From contig DAOVWW010000066.1 in assembly GCA_030636465.1 (NCBI GenBank), positions 1 to 7,424 of the forward strand: a stretch of 7,424 nt of DNA, given 5' to 3'. The position numbers were made by a program, and so were the translations under genes. Shown here one piece after another: positions 1 through 5,265 of the stretch. The DNA comes from Gammaproteobacteria bacterium. Lineage in GTDB: Bacteria; Pseudomonadota; Gammaproteobacteria; BMS3Bbin11. Under the pieces are notes generated by a model. It saw only the letters and a program-made list of their open reading frames with translations, did not search any database and had not been told where the DNA came from. Every line of letters starts with the position of its first letter. Within the stretch, counting starts at the first letter, position 1.

Positions 1-220
1 ACAGGAATATTTCAATCTATACGGGCTGACTAGCGAAAGTCTGGCGGCAGCGGCTGATGATGCCATTGTCATGCATCCCGGCCCTATCAATCGAGGTCTG
101 GAAATATCTTCCGAGGTTGCAGACGGTCCACGCTCAGTTATTTTGCCACAGGTCACCAATGGCATCGCTGTACGCATGGCGGTGATGTCGATGATACTCG
201 GTGGAGACAATAATGGCTGA
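1..220 (+). CDS. pyrB: Aspartate carbamoyltransferase catalytic subunit, C-terminal fragment (5' end outside window)
   Basis: The frame is open from base 2 to the TGA at 218-220 and gives the last 72 residues. The enzyme joins carbamoyl phosphate and L-aspartate to make N-carbamoyl-L-aspartate, the committed step of pyrimidine synthesis in the cytosol. The fragment carries the conserved [11 protein letters not shown] segment (fragment residues 25-35), the ligand-binding loop near the C-terminus of this family, followed by a typical C-terminal helix region ([17 protein letters not shown]). The HPGP-NRG form, rather than the HPLP-RVDEI of E. coli, is that of Pseudomonas-type and Bacillus-type enzymes. 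The last 8 bp overlap the start of the dihydroorotase-like gene, its expected partner in a Pseudomonas-type holoenzyme. The gene is cut only by the window edge; nothing suggests it is broken. Confidence 0.96.
   Translation, partial: QEYFNLYGLTSESLAAAADDAIVMHPGPINRGLEISSEVADGPRSVILPQVTNGIAVRMAVMSMILGGDNNG
200..206 (+). promoter_or_regulatory. Ribosome binding site that fixes the pyrC' start
   Basis: A GGTGGAG stretch lies 6 bases before the ATG at 213. It supports that ATG over the upstream in-frame GTG at 201, which lies inside this same stretch. It sits within the last codons of pyrB, so pyrC' is probably translated in coupling with pyrB. Confidence 0.65.
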
Positions 221-1502
221 GCAGATGAACATACATATACGCGGCGGTCGCATCATAGACCCGGCCAATAATGTCGACGCCATTGAGGATCTGTATGTCA
301 GCCAGGGCAAGATAGTTGCCATAGGTAAGGCCCCAGAAGGTTTTACTGCGGATAAAACACTCAACGCTGAAAACCAGGTCATTTGCCCGGGGCTGGTTGA
401 TCTCAGCGTTCGCATGCGTGAACCCGGGCTTGAATACAAGGCTACACTTAAAAGCGAAAGCGCTGCGGCCGCGGCGGGTGGCATCACCACTTGCTGTTGC
501 CCACCCGACACCTCGCCAATTATCGACACCCCGGCAATGGCAAACTTGCTGGCCCATCGCGCGGCAGAAATTGGCCTGACCCATATCCTGCCTGTCGCTG
601 CCCTCACCGTAGGGCTGGCAGGCGAGACACTCTCTGATATGTATTCCCTGCATCAGGCTGGCTGTGTTGCCTTCAGCAATGCAGAGAACCCCATCAATAA
701 CACCATGATCATGCGCCGCGCAATGGAATATGCCTCCAGCTTTGATCTGCTGATCATACTAAGAGCCAATGACCCCTGGCTTAGCGAAGACGGCTGCATG
801 CATGAAGGTGAGGTCAGTACACGCCTTGGCCTGGCAGGTATTTCTGATGCAGCAGAAACCATTATCGTCGCACGCGACCTGGCTCTCATCGAACAAACCG
901 GTGTCCGGGCACATTTTGCCCGCATCTCATCTGCCCGAGCGATAGACCTGATAATCCAGGCCCGCGAACGCGGTCTCAGTGTGACAGCTGATGTTGCCAT
1001 TCATCACCTGCTGCTCACTGATTATGATATTGGAAAATTTAATACCTTTTGCCGTGTGACACCGCCATTAAGGTCAGAAAGAGACAAAGATCGCTTACGT
1101 GCAGCCCTTGCATCAGGACACATTCAGGCTATTTGTTCTGATCATCAGCCGCATGAGAAAGATGCCAAACTTGCCGCCTTCAGTGATGCAGAACCTGGCA
1201 TATCCGGACTCGAGACCCTGTTAACACTAGGGTTAAAACTGGTTGATGAAGGCGTCCTCAATCTACCTTCTCTTATCGCCAGCATGAGCTCAGGTCCTGC
1301 CGGCCTGCTTGCAATTGATGCGGGAACATTGAGTGTCGGCAGCCTCGCTGATATTTGTGTGTTCGACCCTGATGTAGAATGGCTATTAGATAATACAAAA
1401 CTTATCAGCAAAGGTCATAACACCCCCTTCAAGCACTGGCCGCTAAAAGGTCGAGTCACCAGCACACTGAATTCGGGCAGGATAGTTTATTCAGATAGCT
1501 GA
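213..1502 (+). CDS. pyrC': Non-catalytic dihydroorotase homologue, PyrC' subunit of aspartate transcarbamoylase
   Basis: This 429-residue protein has the full length and layout of a class I dihydroorotase, but by eye four of six metal ligands are missing. The HxH motif after PGLVDL is S65-V-R67 (active enzymes: HVH before LREPG). The bridging acid/lysine position after AFS is N156. The His before the STxE-type motif is R237. H197 in MHEGEVS and D310 in SDHQPH remain. Other family marks are intact: CCPPDTSP near 95-102, AIHHLLLTD at 262-270, RVTPPLR at 281-287 and GISGLETLL at 329-337. In Pseudomonas such inactive PyrC' chains hold PyrB in a dodecameric complex; I infer the same role here, with a true PyrC encoded elsewhere. 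The ATG at 213 is preferred to the GTG at 201 because of the ribosome binding site at 200-206. The gene overlaps pyrB by 8 bp. Confidence 0.93.
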   Translation: MAEQMNIHIRGGRIIDPANNVDAIEDLYVSQGKIVAIGKAPEGFTADKTLNAENQVICPGLVDLSVRMREPGLEYKATLKSESAAAAAGGITTCCCPPDTSPIIDTPAMANLLAHRAAEIGLTHILPVAALTVGLAGETLSDMYSLHQAGCVAFSNAENPINNTMIMRRAMEYASSFDLLIILRANDPWLSEDGCMHEGEVSTRLGLAGISDAAETIIVARDLALIEQTGVRAHFARISSARAIDLIIQARERGLSVTADVAIHHLLLTDYDIGKFNTFCRVTPPLRSERDKDRLRAALASGHIQAICSDHQPHEKDAKLAAFSDAEPGISGLETLLTLGLKLVDEGVLNLPSLIASMSSGPAGLLAIDAGTLSVGSLADICVFDPDVEWLLDNTKLISKGHNTPFKHWPLKGRVTSTLNSGRIVYSDS

Positions 1503-1510
1503 ATCAGCTA
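1496..1510 (+). repeat. Interrupted palindrome over the pyrC' stop codon
   Basis: TAGCTGA and TCAGCTA are 7-base arms around a single A. As RNA this could form only about a 5-bp stem with a 5-base loop. It is followed by CTCCTTTTC, which is slightly T-rich. It could be a weak terminator for the pyrB-pyrC' transcript or a chance palindrome; the stem is too short to call. Confidence 0.25.
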
Positions 1511-1589
1511 GTCTCCTTTTCAGTGAAATCATCTGTTAATTAAGACAGCACACCTCACCAATTAACCAGCAAAAGGATTAAGCCGACAC

Positions 1590-1964
1590 ATGTATGAACA
1601 CAAACCTGGTCACCCGCATGTCATTGATGTCAACCTGGCAGATTTTGAAGAAAAGGTGATTAAACATTCTCACACCACTCCCGTGCTGGTCGATTTCTGG
1701 GCTGACTGGTGCGGCCCCTGCCATGTGCTGGCGCCTAATCTGATAAAGGCCGTAGAAGAAGAACAGGGTCGGGTACAGCTGGTAAAAGTAGAAGTCGATG
1801 AAGGTGAGAATATGAAACTTGCCGGGCGCTACAATGTCCGTGGCTTTCCTACGGTTATATTATTTATTGATGGCGTAAATGTCGACCATTTCAGCAGCGC
1901 ACGACCCATGCATTTTATTCGAGATTTTATTCACTCGCACATTGAACACGAGCACACCGACTAA
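1590..1964 (+). CDS. Thioredoxin-family protein with His-rich ends
   Basis: A single-domain thioredoxin of 124 residues, without a signal peptide and so probably cytosolic. The active site is W40-C41-G-P-C44 in the context VDFWADWCGPCH, and the cis-proline is P87 in VRGFPTVILF. The later FSSARP segment matches the FVGARP-type motif of thioredoxins, with the usual glycine replaced by serine. It should act as a dithiol-disulfide oxidoreductase. It is about 15 residues longer than typical thioredoxin, and the extra residues at both ends are rich in histidine (H4, H8, H10 and H115, H117, H120, H122); H45 also follows the CGPC motif, where a Lys or Arg is common. It resembles the N-terminal domain of YbbN/CnoX but lacks that protein's TPR part. 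An AAAAGGA sequence at 1571-1577 is a ribosome binding site at a rather long distance (12 bases). It appears to be a single-gene unit, 87 bp after pyrC' and 109 bp before purC. Confidence 0.93.
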   Translation: MYEHKPGHPHVIDVNLADFEEKVIKHSHTTPVLVDFWADWCGPCHVLAPNLIKAVEEEQGRVQLVKVEVDEGENMKLAGRYNVRGFPTVILFIDGVNVDHFSSARPMHFIRDFIHSHIEHEHTD

Positions 1965-1975
1965 CTGGCGTAGCA

Positions 1976-2001
1976 AATCAGGGCAACAACAGGGCCTGAT
2001 T
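1976..2001 (+). terminator. Small hairpin after the thioredoxin gene, weak terminator candidate
   Basis: AATCAGG (1976-1982) and CCTGATT (1995-2001) form a 7-bp stem with a 12-base loop, starting 11 bases after the thioredoxin stop. No run of T follows (next bases ATCGCTACC), so it is not a textbook intrinsic terminator. It may act as a weak terminator or an RNA 3'-end stabiliser. Confidence 0.35.
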
Positions 2002-2044
2002 ATCGCTACCCTCGAAACACCACAATAATCCATGAAAAATAGTC

Positions 2045-2065
2045 TACACTATGTGTGAACATAAT
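2045..2065 (+). promoter_or_regulatory. Possible -10 elements of the purC operon promoter
   Basis: In the 109-bp gap before purC, TACACT (2045-2050) and CATAAT (2060-2065) each resemble a sigma-70 -10 box. Neither has a convincing TTGACA-like -35 box at 16-18 bp. A promoter for the purC-DUF3445-gluQ operon is expected in this gap because it follows a separate gene and a hairpin, but the exact site is not resolved by reading. Confidence 0.22.
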
Positions 2066-2073
2066 TATTTAAA

Positions 2074-3000
2074 ATGTCTGTATTGACGTCACCTGACCAG
2101 CAACTTTTAATGCCTGATAAAACTGACCCCATCACCAGCCTTGAACATATTGCCAGTGGCAAGGTGCGAGACATCTACCGCATTGACGAGAACCGTCTGC
2201 TATTTGTCGCCAGCGACCGGCTGTCCGCATTTGATGTGGTGATGCCTACATTGATTCCTGACAAAGGACGCATACTCACCCGGGTTGCTGAATTCTGGTT
2301 TGAACAAACGGCTCACATAGTCCCCAATCACCTGCTAGGCAGTGATATTAGCGAACTTGCACTGACAGCCGAGGAGGCAGAATGGCTGCAGGGACGCAGT
2401 ATGATAGTTAAAAGCCTCAAAGTGATCCCGGTAGAGGCCATCGTGCGCGGTTACCTGGTCGGCTCAGGCTGGAAGGAGTATCAACAATCTCAAAGCGTCT
2501 GCAGCATACCCCTGCCCGCGGGCCTGCAACTGGCGGATAAATTACCTGAACCTCTGTTCACCCCGTCGACCAAGGCCGCCGCCGGTGATCATGATGAAAA
2601 CATCAGTTTTGAAGTTCTGGTCGATCAAATCGGCCAGCAACTGGCAGAACAAATTAGAGATGTCAGCCTGTCACTTTACCGCTATGCAAGTGACTATGCC
2701 CTGCAGCGCGGCATTATTATTGCTGACACTAAATTTGAATTTGGCCTCGATGAGCAGGGTCAGCTATATCTTATTGATGAAGCACTGACCCCTGATTCTT
2801 CACGTTTCTGGCCAGTAGACAGTTATCAGGCTGGCGTGAGCCCTGAAAGCTATGACAAGCAATTTATCCGTGACTGGCTGGAAAATCTTGACTGGGATAA
2901 AACGCCACCGGCGCCCGTTATTCCTGAGGACATCGTCCACCAGACTCAAAAGAAATACAATGAGGCGCTGACCCGCCTGACTGGTACACTGCAACAGTGA
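2074..3000 (+). CDS. purC: Phosphoribosylaminoimidazole-succinocarboxamide synthase (SAICAR synthetase), long form
   Basis: This cytosolic enzyme of purine synthesis joins CAIR and L-aspartate with ATP to give SAICAR. The family signature is strong: SGKVRDIYRID (residues 28-38), ASDRLSAFDVVMP (46-58), VEAIVRGYLVGSGWKEY (120-136), PLFTPSTKAAAGDHDENISFE (160-180, substrate and ATP region), GIIIADTKFEFG (213-224) and DEALTPDSSRFWP (235-247), with YDKQFIRDWLE near the end. At 308 residues it is the long form shared with yeast Ade1 and some proteobacteria, not the roughly 240-residue E. coli form. The start is uncertain. Neither the ATG at 2074 nor the in-frame ATG at 2110 has a clear ribosome binding site. 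The shorter version (296 residues) fits the usual distance of about 18-20 residues to KVRDIY better. Its stop overlaps the GTG of the next gene (GTGA), making it the first gene of a three-gene operon. Confidence 0.96.
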   Translation: MSVLTSPDQQLLMPDKTDPITSLEHIASGKVRDIYRIDENRLLFVASDRLSAFDVVMPTLIPDKGRILTRVAEFWFEQTAHIVPNHLLGSDISELALTAEEAEWLQGRSMIVKSLKVIPVEAIVRGYLVGSGWKEYQQSQSVCSIPLPAGLQLADKLPEPLFTPSTKAAAGDHDENISFEVLVDQIGQQLAEQIRDVSLSLYRYASDYALQRGIIIADTKFEFGLDEQGQLYLIDEALTPDSSRFWPVDSYQAGVSPESYDKQFIRDWLENLDWDKTPPAPVIPEDIVHQTQKKYNEALTRLTGTLQQ

Positions 3001-4067
3001 GCAAGATTATAGAAGACATACCACTACCCCGGGCAGCAAGCTATTTCCCGTTGCAGCAGGGTGTTTATGATGTCGGCCCGGGCCTGCAAGACTTCGGTAC
3101 AGATTTAGGCAATGGCTCTGCTGACCAGCAGGTATTTCAACTCGATGAAGACTTTCCAAAATACCGGCAGGTTAAGCTGAATGCACGAAAAGAGAGACTA
3201 TCGAAGTACTATAGAACGCACATGCTGTCCTCGGATGTTTCCAGCAGCATACTCAGGTTTATTATTGAGCGTCTGACTCTAGAGCACCCGGACCTGTTTC
3301 AGCTCAGCAGCGAATCGGAAAAAGATATTGCACTGCAGTGCGGGCTAACTGAAGAAACACTGGTTTTTGACCATAAATTACGCCTGATTCGAGTCGAGCG
3401 TGAGGGCCCCGCACCAATACCTGATTACCATGATACCCTTGATGCCCTGGCCTGCCAGATACAGGAAGACCTGGTCATACTTAGCCAGTCTCCATTTGGG
3501 CGTGACTGGCTGGCGGCTATACATCTCTGTCAGGCAAACAACTGGGCGGCTGAAGAGAAAATAGGTCAGACATTTCAGGCTGTCCATGACCCCGTAGCAG
3601 GCATGAAAAATAGTAAGCGCGATGCCGAGGCCATGGTAACGACTATTGTCAACAAAGGTCCGTTTTTACGCTTCGCCTGGGGTCTGACACCTGAAGCGGA
3701 ATTAAACCAGCACCCTCGCCCCTGCCTGACATCAACGAATAAAAATGAAAAGAAAAAACGTTTTGACCCAAAACAACCGTCTCTATTCCTGCGCGTAGAA
3801 CGACAGATATTATGGCCCTTTCCAGAGCAACATGCTGCCCTGTTTACAATACGCACCTATCTTACTGACTGCCACCAAATTCGTGAGAATAAAGAGAAAA
3901 ATGAACAGCTGGTTTCTGCCCTTAATTCTATGACAAAAGAGCAGCTGAAATATAAATGCCTGAATAAAAACCGTAAACCTGTAGTGAAATGGCTGAGCAG
4001 TAAATTTAACGCTACAAAAGCCAGTCAATCTTTAAAAAGTGCAATTCATCGCCTCTACCGAATGTAA
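2997..4067 (+). CDS. DUF3445 / heme-dependent oxidative N-demethylase-like protein
   Basis: A 356-residue protein without a signal peptide or membrane segments. It matches my recollection of the DUF3445 family, whose studied members include the alpha subunit of dimethylamine monooxygenase, a heme protein with a PAS-like fold. Matching segments in order are DEDFPKYRQVK (50-60), CQIQEDLVIL (153-162), ANNWAAEEKIG (180-190), VHDPVAGM (197-204), LRVERQILWPFP (265-276) and ALFTIRTYL (281-289). The substrate here is unknown, and the partner subunits of dimethylamine monooxygenase (ferredoxin- and reductase-like) are not in the window. A lysine-rich stretch (TNKNEKKKRFDPK, 247-259) and a basic C-terminus after 295 are notable. 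The start is a GTG that shares bases with the purC stop and has no ribosome binding site, so coupled translation is likely. The next in-frame ATG (codon 75) would remove the conserved N-terminal part. The stop TAA overlaps the gluQ ATG. Confidence 0.82.
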   Translation: MSKIIEDIPLPRAASYFPLQQGVYDVGPGLQDFGTDLGNGSADQQVFQLDEDFPKYRQVKLNARKERLSKYYRTHMLSSDVSSSILRFIIERLTLEHPDLFQLSSESEKDIALQCGLTEETLVFDHKLRLIRVEREGPAPIPDYHDTLDALACQIQEDLVILSQSPFGRDWLAAIHLCQANNWAAEEKIGQTFQAVHDPVAGMKNSKRDAEAMVTTIVNKGPFLRFAWGLTPEAELNQHPRPCLTSTNKNEKKKRFDPKQPSLFLRVERQILWPFPEQHAALFTIRTYLTDCHQIRENKEKNEQLVSALNSMTKEQLKYKCLNKNRKPVVKWLSSKFNATKASQSLKSAIHRLYRM

Positions 4068-4951
4068 TGAGTACAGTGGGGCAGACTAAAACTGCAACAG
4101 GCCGTTTCGCCCCATCACCTACCGGCCCATTACATTATGGTTCCTTACTCGCTGCAGTGGCGAGTTTTCTTAATATTCGTGCGCAGAATGGAACATGGCT
4201 GGTACGCATTGATGATCTCGACCCACCACGTGAAATGGATGGTGCGGCCAATGATATATTGCACACACTGGAAGGCTTTGGACTGCACTGGGACCGGGAT
4301 GTCGTTTATCAAAGCCGGCGTCTTCGAGTCTATGAAGAAGTACTACAAAATCTGCAAAGAAAAGAACTAATATACCCCTGTAGCTGTTCGAGAAGAGACA
4401 TAGTGAATCGCGGCGAGTCTGTTTATGCCGGGCACTGCCGCAACAACTATAAAGCAGGCCAGCGTTTCGCTGTACGGATAAAAGTTCCTGTAAAGACACT
4501 CAGCTGGGTTGACCTGATCCAGGGGCCGCAATCTGCCAGCTTATCTCAGGATTATGGAGATTTTATTGTACGCCGGGCAGACGGCCTGCATGCCTACCAC
4601 CTGGCCGTAGTACTGGATGATGCTAATCAGGGGATAACAGAAAGTATTCGTGGTGCTGACCTGTTGCCCTCTACATCTGCCCAGATATACCTGCAACAGG
4701 TGCTTGATATCACTCCCCCTCAATACGCTCATATACCCGTGGCCGTAAATAGCTTTGGAGAAAAACTATCCAAGCAAAGTGGTGCAGCGCCTGTTTCCAT
4801 GCGTGACCCAGCCCGAACCCTGTTCAAAACGCTGTTTGATCTCGGCCAGAACCCTCCGCAGGAGCTGGAGAGTTCTAATATTGGAGATATACTTCATTGG
4901 GGTGAAAAGCACTGGTCATTGAAGAATGTTCCTAAAGGAAAGACGCTTTGA
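4067..4951 (+). CDS. gluQ: Glutamyl-queuosine tRNA(Asp) synthetase (GluQ-RS)
   Basis: This 294-residue protein is a truncated glutamyl-tRNA synthetase paralogue that holds only the catalytic core and lacks the anticodon-binding domain. It activates glutamate and attaches it to queuosine at position 34 of tRNA(Asp), a tRNA modification step in the cytosol. Visible motifs are GRFAPSPTGPLHYGSL (12-27), with HYGS as the HIGH-type signature; RIDDLDPPRE (47-56); a zinc site from C105, C107, Y120 and C124, as expected in this family; FIVRRADGLHAYHLA (166-180); DDANQGITESIRGADLL (184-200); and KLSKQ (233-237), the KMSKS counterpart. Length matches E. coli YadB. Its ATG shares one base with the upstream stop (TAATG) and there is no separate ribosome binding site, so it depends on upstream translation. 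In many gammaproteobacteria this gene follows dksA; here it ends a purC operon instead. Confidence 0.95.
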   Translation: MSTVGQTKTATGRFAPSPTGPLHYGSLLAAVASFLNIRAQNGTWLVRIDDLDPPREMDGAANDILHTLEGFGLHWDRDVVYQSRRLRVYEEVLQNLQRKELIYPCSCSRRDIVNRGESVYAGHCRNNYKAGQRFAVRIKVPVKTLSWVDLIQGPQSASLSQDYGDFIVRRADGLHAYHLAVVLDDANQGITESIRGADLLPSTSAQIYLQQVLDITPPQYAHIPVAVNSFGEKLSKQSGAAPVSMRDPARTLFKTLFDLGQNPPQELESSNIGDILHWGEKHWSLKNVPKGKTL

Positions 4952-4952
4952 T

Positions 4953-5001
4953 GGGGAAAGGTAAAAGAAGATTTTCGCCGGTTCTTTTCTCTCACCTCCC
5001 C
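4953..5001. terminator. Imperfect hairpin in the convergent gap, possible two-way terminator
   Basis: Three pairing blocks line up: GGGG 4953-4956 with CCCC 4998-5001, AGGT 4959-4962 with ACCT 4994-4997, and AAAAGAA 4963-4969 with TTCTTTT 4982-4988. Small bulges separate them, including CTCTC on the right side. It begins just after the gluQ stop and lies between two genes that converge, where a shared terminator is expected. No clean T-run follows on either strand, so function is uncertain. Confidence 0.35.
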
Positions 5002-5029
5002 TTTAACCCTTAACCTTTAACCCCTAAAA
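4998..5029. repeat. Degenerate CCCTTAA-type tandem repeat at the 3' end of the glutaredoxin-like gene
   Basis: Four imperfect units follow one another: CCCCTTTAA (4998-5006), CCCTTAA (5007-5013), CCTTTAA (5014-5020) and CCCCTAAAA (5021-5029). On the minus strand these read as TTAGGGG/TTAAAGG-like units. They encode the last residues (LGVKG) and stop of the glutaredoxin-like gene, and the first unit overlaps the right arm of the neighbouring hairpin. Confidence 0.55.
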
Positions 5030-5249
5030 CGATTTCCTGAATATCTTTTTCACCAAACGGCCAGCCCAGCTCAATTTTTCCATTATCATAAGAAATAACA
5101 GGGATACGTAGCAGATAAGACTGATATTTCTCTATATCATCCTCTACATCGATAATATTTACATCAATATCTGGAAATTTACGTAATATTGACACTCCCT
5201 CGTCACACAAGGAGCAGTCATATTTTGTATAATAGTCAACTTTAATCAT
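5010..5249 (-). CDS. Glutaredoxin-like small thioredoxin-fold protein (DUF836 type)
   Basis: A 79-residue protein with the layout of the small glutaredoxin-like DUF836 family: an N-terminal strand, YYTKYDC12-SLC15-DEG active site, an acidic DVEDDIEKYQ region, RIPV with a cis-proline at P50, and GWPFGEKDI (62-70), the WPF motif usual in this family. It is probably a cytosolic thiol oxidoreductase; its natural partner is unknown. The frame is open further upstream to an ATG at 5303, which would add 18 residues. The ATG at 5249 is preferred because an AAAGGTG ribosome binding site lies just before it and because MIKVDYYTKYDC is the family-like N-terminus. It stands alone on the minus strand, converging on gluQ and diverging from the large exported-protein gene 16 bp away. 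Its last codons and stop lie in a tandem repeat. Confidence 0.87.
   Translation of the reverse strand: MIKVDYYTKYDCSLCDEGVSILRKFPDIDVNIIDVEDDIEKYQSYLLRIPVISYDNGKIELGWPFGEKDIQEIVLGVKG
5228..5233 (+). promoter_or_regulatory. Possible -10 box for the large exported-protein gene
   Basis: TATAAT lies 32 bases before the ATG at 5266, a plausible distance for a short leader. No -35 box is seen at 16-18 bp; a TTGACA at 5189-5194 is 33 bp away, too far to pair with it. The hexamer lies inside the start of the opposite-strand glutaredoxin-like gene (YYTK codons), so it may be chance. Confidence 0.28.
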
Positions 5250-5252
5250 AAA

Positions 5253-5259
5253 CACCTTT
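5253..5259 (-). promoter_or_regulatory. Ribosome binding site that fixes the glutaredoxin-like start
   Basis: On the minus strand AAAGGTG ends 3 bases before the ATG at 5249 (5 bases from the AAAGG core). It favours this start over the upstream ATG at 5303. It fills most of the 16-bp gap between the two divergent genes. Confidence 0.6.
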
Positions 5260-5265
5260 ATTCGA

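Noticed and set aside
134..653. Minus-strand open frames opposite pyrC'
   Set aside because: They lie opposite strongly conserved pyrB/pyrC' coding sequence and their translations show no recognisable family or motif.
2031..3614. Identical 13-base string CATGAAAAATAGT at 2031-2043 and 3602-3614
   Set aside because: One copy is intergenic and the other is inside a gene; flanks do not match and the A-rich string is easily repeated by chance.
3378..4028. Minus-strand open frames opposite the DUF3445 gene
   Set aside because: The plus-strand frame has clear family motifs; the opposite translations are low in motif content and have no ribosome binding sites.
5189..5194. Perfect TTGACA -35 hexamer on the plus strand
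   Set aside because: No -10-like hexamer occurs at 16-18 bp, and the TATAAT at 5228 is 33 bp away.
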